64,000 nt of DNA from the NCBI GenBank assembly GCA_947465645.1, contig CANIBQ010000008.1, forward strand, positions 35,988 to 99,987, in the 5' to 3' direction. Numbering within the stretch: position 1 is the stretch's first letter; every line of letters begins with the position of its first letter. Shown piece by piece: positions 29,603 to 38,890 of this stretch. Made by a program: the position numbers and the translations under genes. The DNA is from Acidobacteriota bacterium. GTDB lineage: Bacteria > Acidobacteriota > Vicinamibacteria > Vicinamibacterales > UBA2999. The notes beneath the pieces are model-generated. The model saw nothing but the letters and a program-made list of their open reading frames with translations, did no database searches and had not been told where the DNA came from.

Positions 29603-30706
29603 TCAGGGAGTGATTCTTGCCAACTGAGCCCGTGTGCACTCTTCGATAATTGTGAGGAAGCGATCCAGATTGTCCTTGCTCACGAGTGGGTGCGGCTCGC
29701 TCGCTTCTCGATACTTCACGGCGTGAATCTTATCCAGCGCGTTGTCGTACAACGGATGAATCGTCAGGTACACGTCTGCGCCCGCGTCCCGGGCGATCCG
29801 TCTCATGCGCGCGGTCGAGGCACTCCACGTTTCGAACGTTTGCTTCATCGTCGGGTAGTAACGGACGCCGTAGCGCTCCACGCTCGGATTGATCCCCCCC
29901 CAGACGACGCCAAGATGGCTCCGGGCTCCGTCCTTCAGAGGGACAAGAGCCGAGATCGTCCCCGGCGTATGACCCGGTGTGACATAGAGAGTCAGAGTCG
30001 TATCGCCGAGCGTCAGCTTCATCCCGTCCGTGGCGACCATATCCTTCCGCGGCTTCAACTGGGCGGGCTCATTGCTCTTGGCAAGGGTGTCCCAGTCTGG
30101 CTGCGACATGATCACCCTGGCCTTGTACTTCTCCTGCACGTAGGTCGCCCCGAAGTACCGGTCGCCGTGCGGGTGGGTCAGTACGACGTACCTGATGTCG
30201 GCTGCGTTCAGCCCCACCTTCTTGAGACCATCGCTGATCAGTGCTTCGGCCTGGTACTCGTTTGCGGTGTCGATCAGAATGATGCCTTCCGAGGTGGTGA
30301 CGGCCCAGATCGAATCACCCGCCGCCTGCGGAACACTGTAGGCGTTCCCCATGCTCCCGAGCCAGTACAGGTTATCGAAGACCCTCGCGGGCTCGGTGTA
30401 CCACTGCGAACGGGGTGGGACCCGCTTCTCACGCTCGGCCATGCTCGGCGCGACCTGCAGCGGCGGGTCAACCGGGCCTTTCTCCGACAGCGCGGCCGCG
30501 CAGACCGTTTCGTACAACACCATCAGGCTGTGTCCTGGTGCGTACGCTGCGTCCCACGCCTTCTCGAGGTGAACACGCGTCTTGGCATCGATGTGGGGAG
30601 CACGAAGGGCAGCAGCTCGGGAGGGCGACTGGGCGCCGGCGTGCGCGGCGATCGCAATCGACAGGGCCACCGCGATGCCACAGGCAGATCGGAAATGTCT
30701 GTTCAT
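29603..30706 (-). CDS. Exported MBL-fold metallohydrolase with HPHGDR motif
   Basis: A 367-residue protein from ATG 30706 after AAGG, with a signal peptide ending near AHAGAQ. The beta-lactamase fold is clear: THPHGDRYFG (H178, H180, D182), TPGHTPGT (H246) and a late TIHPLYDN. In the first motif the usual HxHxDH has Arg at 183 in place of the last His, so one metal site is altered. Its neighbours are secreted proteins and a TonB receptor. A lactone or related ester substrate is possible but not shown. Confidence 0.85.
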   Translation of the reverse strand: MNRHFRSACGIAVALSIAIAAHAGAQSPSRAAALRAPHIDAKTRVHLEKAWDAAYAPGHSLMVLYETVCAAALSEKGPVDPPLQVAPSMAEREKRVPPRSQWYTEPARVFDNLYWLGSMGNAYSVPQAAGDSIWAVTTSEGIILIDTANEYQAEALISDGLKKVGLNAADIRYVVLTHPHGDRYFGATYVQEKYKARVIMSQPDWDTLAKSNEPAQLKPRKDMVATDGMKLTLGDTTLTLYVTPGHTPGTISALVPLKDGARSHLGVVWGGINPSVERYGVRYYPTMKQTFETWSASTARMRRIARDAGADVYLTIHPLYDNALDKIHAVKYREASEPHPLVSKDNLDRFLTIIEECTRAQLARITP

Positions 30707-30738
30707 ATCCTTGACTCCCCGCACCGAACCATCCGCCG

Positions 30739-31647
30739 CTACTTGCGGTCCAGCCCGACGACGCGGGTGTTGTAGAAATCAGAGAAGGAGGGCACGCAGA
30801 AGTACTCCCCGAGCTCCACGTTCGGGCGGAGCCGCTCGCTGGCCTTCGTTGTCCACGCCGCTGTGTAGACCTTGGGGTCGATGATCGTCAACTCGACATT
30901 CATCGCCGTCGGCGACGTCCGGGTCCACCGTTCGATGAGCCGCATCTCCTCGCTGTGCGGCATTCCTCTCGCCATCGACTTGCGGTCCTGATCTATCCAG
31001 GTCGACGGCTCGAAGCCGCTGGATTCGATGACGAAGGTGTTGCCTTCCCAGCGACCGACCGAGTATCCGAGGAATCTCAACTCCGGCGGGTCCTTGGGCA
31101 GCGGTCGCCCGTCGGTCCAGATCGTGCGCCACGTATGGCCCCACTCGAAGAACTGCAGGGTGCGGTCCGGCAGGTGGACGAACTCGGTGCCGTAGTGGTA
31201 GGTGAACAGGCGCGGATAGCCCAGCGGATCGCAGAGCATCATCGGATCTTTCGAGCCCGGGCCGCCGTTCTTGGGGCCGTCCGGTTCGCGAGGATTCGCC
31301 AACGCCTGGGTCGCCGCGAACAACTGCTGCCCGAAGGGGGTCAAGGCTGGAAGCGCGCTGTGGTTCAGCGGGATGCCGTCGTTCCCCCACACCCCGGTGA
31401 GGTCGCGCGGATTGAACGGCTGCGCCGGCTTGTACTTCTCGAGCGATGCCTTTTCCTGGCCTGGATTCTGACAGCGGGGACAGGTCTTCCACCCCGGCCC
31501 AGGAGTGGCCTCAGGCAACTCCGCTCCCGGCCGATCGAAATCACTGATTGTCAGTGTCGTCGGCTTCTGATCCTGCGCCAGCGCCGCCGGAGCAGCCGCA
31601 AGCATGACGAAGAACCCGGCGATCGCGAGATTGAATGCCTTGGTCAT
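30739..31647 (-). CDS. Exported protein of unknown function, partner of DUF6152
   Basis: A 302-residue protein from ATG 31647 with a signal peptide (AAAPAALAQ). Conserved-looking features are CPRCQ, DLTGVWGN, CDPLGYPR, VGRWEGNTFVIESSGF and RTSPTAMNVELTIIDP. The paralogue at 52321-53103 has the same order (DLNGLW, CGPPGLPR, VAHWEGDTLVIVAKNF, WEATVEDP), so they belong to one family of lipocalin-like or hypothetical secreted proteins common in Acidobacteriota. Function is unknown. It follows the DUF6152 gene by 17 nt. Confidence 0.75.
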   Translation of the reverse strand: MTKAFNLAIAGFFVMLAAAPAALAQDQKPTTLTISDFDRPGAELPEATPGPGWKTCPRCQNPGQEKASLEKYKPAQPFNPRDLTGVWGNDGIPLNHSALPALTPFGQQLFAATQALANPREPDGPKNGGPGSKDPMMLCDPLGYPRLFTYHYGTEFVHLPDRTLQFFEWGHTWRTIWTDGRPLPKDPPELRFLGYSVGRWEGNTFVIESSGFEPSTWIDQDRKSMARGMPHSEEMRLIERWTRTSPTAMNVELTIIDPKVYTAAWTTKASERLRPNVELGEYFCVPSFSDFYNTRVVGLDRK

Positions 31648-31664
31648 ATCGTTTCTGCGTCCTA

Positions 31665-32135
31665 TCACTGCGTGACGGTGATGCCGAATGGCGCCAACAG
31701 CTTGACTCGTGCTTCGGCGCGTTTGGCGCGCTCTGCGTCGGTCCCGCCACCCTGCCGGCCCCACGGCAGGACGATCGTCCCGTTCGCCCTCAAGATCGCG
31801 CCGATGACACTCTCGGGAGTTCCTGCTTTCGCCGCGCGGTAGGTGACGATGATTTCGTCCCCGGGCTTGAGAGAGTCGCGTCTCAATCCGTCCGCCTGGA
31901 TCGACGAGACCGACGCCATTTCACCCACCCACCGAACGACCTTTCCGTTCGCGTCCTTGGCATCCCAGTGAAGGAGCACGTGTGGATTTCTCCACGTCAC
32001 TTCGGCGACGGTCCCTCTGGCGGCGACCTCGTAGTCCGCGAACAGCGCCGCGCTGTGGTGCGCCGCGGCCGCGCCGCCCGCGAGGCTTACCATCACACAC
32101 CAAAACAAGACACCACATGTTCGTCGCACTGTCAT
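31665..32135 (-). CDS. DUF6152 family exported protein
   Basis: A 156-residue protein with a signal peptide ending near AAAAH. AHHSAALFADYE and TWRNPHVLLHWDAKDANGK match the DUF6152 pattern, in which HHS follows the signal and NPH lies on a beta-strand. The histidines could bind metal; this is not established. It is followed by the secreted partner and preceded after 38 nt by a TonB receptor. A second DUF6152 gene is at 53130-53558 with the same downstream partner. Confidence 0.8.
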   Translation of the reverse strand: MTVRRTCGVLFWCVMVSLAGGAAAAHHSAALFADYEVAARGTVAEVTWRNPHVLLHWDAKDANGKVVRWVGEMASVSSIQADGLRRDSLKPGDEIIVTYRAAKAGTPESVIGAILRANGTIVLPWGRQGGGTDAERAKRAEARVKLLAPFGITVTQ

Positions 32136-32173
32136 CGTGCCTCCTGTAGGAATGCGGACGCCGACGGCCTTCT

Positions 32174-35128
32174 CTAAAAGTCGAACTGCAGTCCGAACTT
32201 CAGGAACCGCGCCGGCAGGATCGCCGTCGGCCGGCGGAAGGTTGCAAAGTTCGGGTTCTCCGCCGTCACCGGGTTGGCGTTGAACACGTTGTACACGTCG
32301 ACGTTGAACGCGGTCTTCGTCTGTCCGAACCGGAGGATCTTGCCGAACCTCATGTCCAACTGATTGTGCCGGTCGCCGTACATCGTTCCCGGCTCGATCA
32401 GATTCACGGTGACATTGGCGGCGCCACCCGAGAGCGGCCGACCAAGCGACGGCGCGACGGCGGCCGAGGGTACGTTGAAGTTGGCAATGACGTCGGGGCC
32501 TGGAATACTCTGGAAAGTGCCACTGACCTGCACGTCGATTCTCGGTACCGTGTAGGTGGCGAGCATCTTGACCTGCGTGAGAAATGGCGTCTCACTCCTG
32601 CAATACAGCTTGCTGGGGTTGTCGACCTTGGCGACGACGTCGCAGTTATCGGTGGCCGTCTTGCCGGTGCTGAGCCCGCCCTGAATGAGCAAGCCGTTCT
32701 GCAACCGCGCGTTGGCCGCCACATCGACGCCGTTCCAATGCTCGATCTGCTTGCCGTACTTGTCCGAGTAGGTCCGCAGATTATTCAAGGGCAACCCGAA
32801 CCTGGACGGATTGAGGTCGTACAGATCGCTGATGACGAAGCCCCCGCCGTTGGGCAGGCGGGAATCCGACGGTGCCGTGATGCTGAAGGGATCGTAGTCT
32901 CCCGGCGCCACGGCCAAATTATCCGTCAGCAGCAGGTTGCCGTACCAGCGGCGGAAATAACCGACGTCGACAGACACGCGCGGCGCGATTTCATGCTGTA
33001 CGCCCGCCGAAATTTCCCAGTTGTAGCCGGCGCGCTTTCCCCAACCGCCGAGGATATCGGGGTCGTAGTTGGTGTTGAGGGCAAGCTGGCCGAAGCTCGA
33101 ATTCGCGAGCGGACCGCATTCGCCGTTGGTCGCCGGCAGCGTCAGGTTGCAGTCTGGAATGAAGTTGCGATTGGCATCCGTCCACGAACGAGTGGTCGAA
33201 TTCACCAGACGGTAGACCGGATTCAGCGGCGAACCGAAAGGCCGGTCCGGCAAGTCGCCACCGAGCGCCTGGCCCTGCACGTACTTGTTGACCGACGCTT
33301 TGAACGCGGTGCGGCCGTTGCCGAATACATCGTAGGAGAGGCCTGATTTCGGCGTGATGTCATGCCAGCCGCGGACTCCGTCCTGCGCCGGCACCACGAA
33401 GTTGCGATTCGGGACAAGCGTCCCAGGGACCACCGGCTGGTCGGGAAACGAGCTCCGATAGTAGTCATAACGCACGCCAAGGCTCAGGGTCAGACGATCG
33501 ATCGTCCAGCGGTCCTGCGCGAAGATGCCGCCATCGGCGTTCAGGTTGGTGTGCAGCGTCCAGGGCGCCCCGAGCAGCGTGATCTGGTTCGGCACCCCGC
33601 CATTGAACCGGTAGCTGACAGGCTGATCGGTGTTGTCGCGCCGCTGGCGGTAACCGTGAGCGTTGTTGAATCCCACTTTGAAGTTGTGGGCACCGGTCAC
33701 AAACGAAAGCGATGAGCGGTAATAGAACGCGTGGTTCCGGTAATTGGAGAACAACCCGGGCACGCCACGGTAGGTCAATCCCGACGACTGCTCGGTCACC
33801 GCGATCAGCGGCGAGGAGGACTTGTTCGAGGACGCGCCCTCGAACTGCTCGGAGGCCACCACCTCAAACAGCAGCCGGTTTGTGAGCGGCACGGTCCAGT
33901 CGCCGTAGATGTTGTGCTTCGGATCGTATGTGAGGCTGACTGTCGACTCGGGGGCGATGGTCGGCGTCGCGATGGCAAACGGCGCGCCCTGCTGCTTGTT
34001 GTAGGCGACCGCAATCTTGTTCCTCGGCGTCGCCTGCCAGGTGAGGCGCGTCGTCAGGTCCTTCCAGACGTTGCGGCTGTTCACGGGCCGGCTCAGGTCC
34101 GGGACGTAGGTCCAGGCGTTCGCGTCGCCCTCGTTCGCGTTGAAGTACATGCCGGCGATGTACTCCTGCCAGCCGTTGTGGCGGATTGTGCCGTAGAACC
34201 AGAGCCGGTCACGAACGATCGGCCCGCCGACGCCCGGGTTGATGTCCCAGAGCTTCTTGAGCTCGTTGGGCGTCCGCAACCCGCGGTCCTGCAGCTCCTG
34301 GCTGTAGTTGCTCCCCTGAAAGCGCTCGTCGGTGTAACTGGTGAAGAAGGTGCCTTGCAGCCTGTTGCCGCCTTCGCGCGGGATCAAGTTGATGCGGACA
34401 CCCCCGGTGGAGAGTTCCGCCGACACCGCGGAGGAGTCAACGGTCACTTCCTGGTAGGCGGTGGAGTTGTTCACGGCACCGGCGTTCTTCCCGGTTTCGA
34501 GCGTCGCCAGTGTCAACCCGTTATAGGTAAGCCGCATGTCCACCGGCTTGCTGCCGTGCACGACCAGGCTGTTCGCCTGCTGATTGCCCGATGACCCACC
34601 GACATCTTGCACGTAAGCCGTTCCCCCGCCGTTGCGGGCAGTCACCCCCGGTACCAGGGTGGCCAACTGATAGGGGATGCGGCTGGTCGGGACGGCGTCG
34701 ATCACCTCCCGGCTCAGGACGCGCTGGCGCGTCGTGCTCTGCACGTCAACGGTGGGCGTCTCACCAGTGACCGTGATCGTTTCCTCAAGAGCGCCGACGC
34801 GCATCTCGAGGCTGATCGTGGCGACGAACGAGCCGGTGATCTCGACGCCGTCGCGCTTGATCGTATTAAACCCCGGCAGCGAGAACGTCACGGTGTAGGC
34901 GCCGGGAAAGAGGTTAATGAACCGGTACTGACCCGTCCCGTCGGTCACCGCCGACCGGACCTTCTCGATCAGCGCCGGACTCGAAGCCTCCACCGTCACG
35001 CCGGGCAGGACGGCCCCGGACGTGTCGCGGACGACCCCGGTAATCGATCCTTGCGCCTGTGCAAAGGCCGCGACAGGAGAGCAGATCAACAGTACGCCGG
35101 CCAACACCACTACAACCTTGCGCATCAA
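32174..35128 (-). CDS. TonB-dependent receptor, Oar-like, with carboxypeptidase-regulatory domain
   Basis: A 984-residue outer-membrane receptor. The signal peptide ends near AFAQAQ, then come a carboxypeptidase-regulatory-like domain (GVVRDTSGAVLPGVTVEAS), a plug and a barrel that ends in FGLQFDF. It is clearly related to the receptor at 22656-25697, most strongly in the first 120 residues. It heads a minus-strand run of DUF6152, a secreted protein, an MBL hydrolase and an NTF2-like protein. Import of a substrate processed by those exported proteins is a reasonable but untested idea. Confidence 0.92.
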   Translation of the reverse strand: MMRKVVVVLAGVLLICSPVAAFAQAQGSITGVVRDTSGAVLPGVTVEASSPALIEKVRSAVTDGTGQYRFINLFPGAYTVTFSLPGFNTIKRDGVEITGSFVATISLEMRVGALEETITVTGETPTVDVQSTTRQRVLSREVIDAVPTSRIPYQLATLVPGVTARNGGGTAYVQDVGGSSGNQQANSLVVHGSKPVDMRLTYNGLTLATLETGKNAGAVNNSTAYQEVTVDSSAVSAELSTGGVRINLIPREGGNRLQGTFFTSYTDERFQGSNYSQELQDRGLRTPNELKKLWDINPGVGGPIVRDRLWFYGTIRHNGWQEYIAGMYFNANEGDANAWTYVPDLSRPVNSRNVWKDLTTRLTWQATPRNKIAVAYNKQQGAPFAIATPTIAPESTVSLTYDPKHNIYGDWTVPLTNRLLFEVVASEQFEGASSNKSSSPLIAVTEQSSGLTYRGVPGLFSNYRNHAFYYRSSLSFVTGAHNFKVGFNNAHGYRQRRDNTDQPVSYRFNGGVPNQITLLGAPWTLHTNLNADGGIFAQDRWTIDRLTLSLGVRYDYYRSSFPDQPVVPGTLVPNRNFVVPAQDGVRGWHDITPKSGLSYDVFGNGRTAFKASVNKYVQGQALGGDLPDRPFGSPLNPVYRLVNSTTRSWTDANRNFIPDCNLTLPATNGECGPLANSSFGQLALNTNYDPDILGGWGKRAGYNWEISAGVQHEIAPRVSVDVGYFRRWYGNLLLTDNLAVAPGDYDPFSITAPSDSRLPNGGGFVISDLYDLNPSRFGLPLNNLRTYSDKYGKQIEHWNGVDVAANARLQNGLLIQGGLSTGKTATDNCDVVAKVDNPSKLYCRSETPFLTQVKMLATYTVPRIDVQVSGTFQSIPGPDVIANFNVPSAAVAPSLGRPLSGGAANVTVNLIEPGTMYGDRHNQLDMRFGKILRFGQTKTAFNVDVYNVFNANPVTAENPNFATFRRPTAILPARFLKFGLQFDF

Positions 35129-35271
35129 ATGCTCCAGGCTTTGCGAAAGTTTAGGACTGCGCTGAGAATGGGCAGACTGTATTCACGACCATCTTCCCGC
35201 CGACGCGTCGCGACTGGCGAAGTGGCTGTGATACATCTGCTATATCTGCCTGCAAAGGGAGCGGGGATTGT

Positions 35272-35287
35272 AGTCACTTTGATGACT
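35272..35287. promoter_or_regulatory. AGTCA-N6-TGACT palindrome, possible operator
   Basis: The palindrome agtcactttgatgact is in the 206-nt gap between the divergent TonB receptor and methyltransferase genes, about 50 nt before the methyltransferase start. Dyads of this size often bind dimeric regulators. No protein is known to bind here. The rest of the gap shows no gene. Confidence 0.3.
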
Positions 35288-35334
35288 CATATCAAGCGCG
35301 ACGTTGCCACCGGCGCCGCGCAGCGGGGGTCGGT

Positions 35335-36252
35335 ATGTTGATTGCGTTTCTGCTCGTCGCGCTCGCCAATCCGGTCCAGAGCCCGCCGCGAAATCCGGAC
35401 GTCCCTTACATTGCGACGCCTCCGGAGGTCGTATCCGCGATGTTGAAGCTTGCCGACATCAAGCCCGGCGACATCCTGTATGACCTCGGATGCGGCGACG
35501 GACGAGTGGTGATTGAAGCGGCGCGGACATATGGCGTGCGAGCGGTTGGCATCGACATCGATCCGGCGCGGATCAACGAAGCGAACGAGAATGCCCGTCT
35601 CGCCGGTGTCACCGACAAGGTCACCTTCATCCAGGCTGACCTCTTTGAGGTCGATGTCTCACCGGCGACGGTGGTGACCCTGTTTCTCCTGCCGGCTCTC
35701 AACCTGAAGCTGCAACCGGCACTGCTGAAGCAATTGCAACCGGGCACGCGGATCGTATCGCACGCATTCGACATGGGCGACTGGAACCCCGACCGCGAAC
35801 TGATTGTCGGCGGACGCCACGTGTACCGATGGACGATCGATCAGGTTCGAGCTCAGTTAGCGTCGGCGACCAACACCGCCGCTCGCCGCATCCGCCCGAT
35901 CGACATCGTGAAGACGCACAAGGCCACCAAGAACGGCGCAGACTGGAGCTTTGTCACGCCGCCTGTTGACATGGAGGAACCCACCTACCTGCAGTTTCTC
36001 GATCGGTTTCGCGCGCTCGTGTTTCCCGATGTGTATACGCACAAGAGCTGGTTCGAACTCTTTCGGCTGTTGCGTGACGAGCGCACCGGCGAGTATGCGT
36101 TCCAGTATCAGAGTCTGGAGATCGTCGGAACGACTCTTGCGCTCAGCGTTGGAAGCGTCAGCAGTACCGCTACATGGGCGAACAGGGCCACAGGAAAAAG
36201 GTACAAGCTCACCATCGAGGCCGGTCAAGTCGTCTTCGTTGAACTCGAGTAG
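35335..36252 (+). CDS. Exported class I SAM-dependent methyltransferase-like protein
   Basis: A 305-residue protein with a short hydrophobic N-terminus (MLIAFLLVALANPV) like a signal peptide. The Rossmann methyltransferase fold follows: motif I DLGCGDGRVV (50-59), IDIDPARI and motif IV-like VVTLFLLP. Residues about 180-305 form a second region with no known family. If really exported it would have no obvious S-adenosylmethionine supply, so it may have a different role or the N-terminus may be a membrane anchor facing the cytoplasm. GGGGG precedes the ATG at 35335. Confidence 0.82.
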   Translation: MLIAFLLVALANPVQSPPRNPDVPYIATPPEVVSAMLKLADIKPGDILYDLGCGDGRVVIEAARTYGVRAVGIDIDPARINEANENARLAGVTDKVTFIQADLFEVDVSPATVVTLFLLPALNLKLQPALLKQLQPGTRIVSHAFDMGDWNPDRELIVGGRHVYRWTIDQVRAQLASATNTAARRIRPIDIVKTHKATKNGADWSFVTPPVDMEEPTYLQFLDRFRALVFPDVYTHKSWFELFRLLRDERTGEYAFQYQSLEIVGTTLALSVGSVSSTATWANRATGKRYKLTIEAGQVVFVELE

Positions 36253-36265
36253 TGCTCGTGAGCTC

Positions 36266-37744
36266 TCACCTGGCTCGGGGCTGGCGCCCGGGGATGACCA
36301 GATCGCCACCGACATCCACGGTCGCTTCCGGCGGGACCCGGATGATGCCGATATTGTTTTCGATACTGATCTTCGTACCGAACGGCTCCGAGTATTTCTG
36401 GACCCGCTCGAGGATGGAGCGCGCCAGTGCCGGCGGCGGCGTCTCGGGTATGTTCTCCCGCGACCACGGTCTCCTGCCGATGCCGACATCCATTGGATAG
36501 ATACGAACTTCTACGAGACGGCCATCCCGGTAGGTGGTATTCGCCAGAAACGCCACGGATGCGGGCTCATCCTGTAATTCCGCGGCCTGCTCCTCCCGAG
36601 CTTCGGTGCCAGTCAGATTTCCACGGTTGGGCGGAGAATCAGGCCGGCGCGTCAGATCGACGCCGGCGTTCCCCTGATTGTAAAAAATGGGACGGCCCTT
36701 ATATATCTCGATGCCCTGCATCGAGTGATTGCCGGAACCGACGTACATATCGAGGCCGTTGTCGATCAATTTGTGGAGAAACGGCCGCATGTAGTCTGCG
36801 GGGTAGTTGTCATGGGAGTACTGCTGGAAGGAATAGCGATTCAGGTGAGAGTGCATGTGAAACACGGAGAAGTCGGCGACCTCCTTCGCGTTGCGCACTG
36901 AGAGAATCAGCGCCTGCTCATCGCCGGGGTTCACTTCGTAGTGAAGCTCGCCGGGCTTGGCTGCAATCATGAACCTCTGGCCCCACAACATCAGGCGCCC
37001 CGGGGGCAGAGGAGGCGGCGGGTCGCTCGGAACCAGCACGTCAGGCTCGGTTCCACGGGCCAGGACCGAATCGAGTATGGCTTTCAGTTGATTGAACTGT
37101 TCTGCCGTTACCGTATTCCACACGGTCAGACCGAGCGGATTCACCCCGGGCCTCCCAATGCCTTCGACTCCGCCGTCGGTGGCGCGATCGCCGCAGAGCG
37201 TCGCTCCCGGACACGCCGCGAGAAACGCCACCCGGCCCTGGGGAAGCTCGTGAAACACCGGCCGCCGGGCCATCGTCAGGTTGGGTCCGAATCCGGGCAT
37301 CTTTATCCCGAATTCGCCCAGTGCCCCCACGAGTTTCTCCACATCGGGATAGCGATGCAGTTCGCCTTCGCCTGGCGCCACCAGGTCGACTCCCAGGGCC
37401 TGCAGGGCCTTTGCGCTGTCCCTGAAATACCAGTAATCGCGTCCTTCGAGATTGCCGATCGTGGTGTCGGCGTTGCGCATGACCTCACGGAGCTGGGGAC
37501 TCATCCGCTCCGTCACAGGCGAATTCCAGAACATGTCCGCGACGGACGCGACCGTGAAGGTACCGGTCATCTTGTTTTTCAGTTCCGCTCTCAGGTCACG
37601 GAACGTGAAATTGTCGTCCGGCGCACCGCGGAAAGGAGGGCCTGATGGGTATTCGCGAATGCCCTGGGCCGCTGCGGGTGCAGCGAGCAACGTGGCGGCG
37701 ACCGGCAATACACAGGCAAGCACGCGAAAAACCCGTATCCACAT
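36266..37744 (-). CDS. CapA/YwtB-like exported metallophosphoesterase-fold protein
   Basis: A 492-residue protein. ATG 37744 follows GGGAGG with good spacing. After a signal peptide ending near AAAQ come GNLEGRDYWYF, ALGVDLVAPGEGELHRY, VFHMHSHLNRYS and VGSGNHSMQGIEIYKG then PIFYNQGN, the blocks of the CapA family. CapA proteins work in poly-gamma-glutamate capsule synthesis in Bacillus, but the family is wide and this one has no capBC neighbours. Downstream of a sugar epimerase gene it might act in surface polymer metabolism, which is inference. Confidence 0.85.
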   Translation of the reverse strand: MWIRVFRVLACVLPVAATLLAAPAAAQGIREYPSGPPFRGAPDDNFTFRDLRAELKNKMTGTFTVASVADMFWNSPVTERMSPQLREVMRNADTTIGNLEGRDYWYFRDSAKALQALGVDLVAPGEGELHRYPDVEKLVGALGEFGIKMPGFGPNLTMARRPVFHELPQGRVAFLAACPGATLCGDRATDGGVEGIGRPGVNPLGLTVWNTVTAEQFNQLKAILDSVLARGTEPDVLVPSDPPPPLPPGRLMLWGQRFMIAAKPGELHYEVNPGDEQALILSVRNAKEVADFSVFHMHSHLNRYSFQQYSHDNYPADYMRPFLHKLIDNGLDMYVGSGNHSMQGIEIYKGRPIFYNQGNAGVDLTRRPDSPPNRGNLTGTEAREEQAAELQDEPASVAFLANTTYRDGRLVEVRIYPMDVGIGRRPWSRENIPETPPPALARSILERVQKYSEPFGTKISIENNIGIIRVPPEATVDVGGDLVIPGRQPRAR

Positions 37745-37798
37745 AAATGCTCCTCCCACTTCCTGGCGGATGATATCCGAATGTGAGGAGACTTACGG

Positions 37799-37819
37799 CC
37801 GCGCGCGGAAGGCGCGCGG
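37799..37819. repeat. CCGCGCGC hairpin, related to 29095-29117
   Basis: A perfect 8-bp stem (ccgcgcgc/gcgcgcgg) with a GGAAG loop lies between the epimerase and capA genes. The stem and loop are almost the same as in the hairpin at 29095-29117, and both are preceded by a T-T-x-CGG flank. There is no T-run. Confidence 0.6.
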
Positions 37820-37844
37820 CGACAGGAGGGCCGTGAACCGCGGA

Positions 37845-38789
37845 CTACGCGACGGTGAGCGACGAGGCGCGGTACCACGCCACGGTCTTCTTCAATCCTT
37901 CTTCGAGCGACACAAGCGGCTTATATCCGAGGAGCTCGCCCGCCTTCGTGATGTCAGCCTGCGAATCCTTGACGTCGCCCGCGCGCGGCTCGCCGTAGGT
38001 GGGCTTCACGTCCGCTTCCACCAGGTCGCGCACGACCCCGAAGAGATGATTCAGCGAGATGCGTCCGGCGGTCGCCACGTTGATCACTTCCCCGCTGGCC
38101 TTGGGCGCTTCGCAGGCCCGCAGCACGCCGTCGACGACGTTGGCGACGTAGGTGAAGTCACGGGTCTGCTCGCCATCGCCGTAGATGATCGGCGACCGGC
38201 CCTCGCACAGCGCGCTGATGAACAGTGAGATCACGCCCGAATACGGCGACGAGGGATCCTGCCGCGGGCCAAACACGTTGAAGTACCGGGTGGTCACGGT
38301 CTCGAGCCCGTACAGCCGCGTGAACATCTGGCAGTACTGTTCGGCCACGAGCTTCTGCAACGCGTACGGCGACAATGGCGCCGTGGGCATCGTCTCGACC
38401 TTGGGGAGCGTCGGGGTGTTCCCGTAGGCCGACGAGGAGCCTGCGTAAACCACGCGCTTGACGCCGGCGTCGCGCGCGGCGACCAGCACGTTGAGCGCGG
38501 CGTCGATGTTGGCGCGGTTGGAGGTGATCGGGTCCTGCACCGACCGCGGGACCGACGGAATCGCCGCCTGGTGCAGCACGTATTCCACGCCAGCGACCGC
38601 GCGCCGCGCGACCTCGGGGTCGGCCAGGTCGCCCTCCACGAATTCGACCTGCGGCAGGTGCGCCAGGTTTTCGCGCTTGCCGGTAATCAAGCTGTCAACG
38701 ACACGGACGCTGTGGCCGCGCCGGACAAGCTCTTCCGACAGGTGGGATCCGATGAAGCCGGCGCCGCCGGTCACAAGGTACTGAGCCAT
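37845..38789 (-). CDS. NAD-dependent sugar epimerase (UDP-hexose type)
   Basis: A 314-residue extended short-chain dehydrogenase. The NAD site is VTGGAGFIGSHL, the catalytic Tyr-Lys pair is in SPYALQKLVAE and the conserved TRYFNVFGPRQDP and YGDGEQTRDFTYV blocks are present. These fit UDP-glucose or UDP-N-acetylglucosamine 4-epimerases (GalE/WbpP type), which make precursors of surface sugars. Exact substrate cannot be set. It lies upstream of capA on the same strand, separated by a hairpin repeat. Confidence 0.93.
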   Translation of the reverse strand: MAQYLVTGGAGFIGSHLSEELVRRGHSVRVVDSLITGKRENLAHLPQVEFVEGDLADPEVARRAVAGVEYVLHQAAIPSVPRSVQDPITSNRANIDAALNVLVAARDAGVKRVVYAGSSSAYGNTPTLPKVETMPTAPLSPYALQKLVAEQYCQMFTRLYGLETVTTRYFNVFGPRQDPSSPYSGVISLFISALCEGRSPIIYGDGEQTRDFTYVANVVDGVLRACEAPKASGEVINVATAGRISLNHLFGVVRDLVEADVKPTYGEPRAGDVKDSQADITKAGELLGYKPLVSLEEGLKKTVAWYRASSLTVA

Positions 38790-38890
38790 ATCGCCGTTAC
38801 CTCAGCAAAAATTCTGCCGGATCCAGAGGACCGGCCGACAACGAATCACGCGCAGCCGTGGCCCCACGCAGTAGGCGTCTTCGGACCCGG

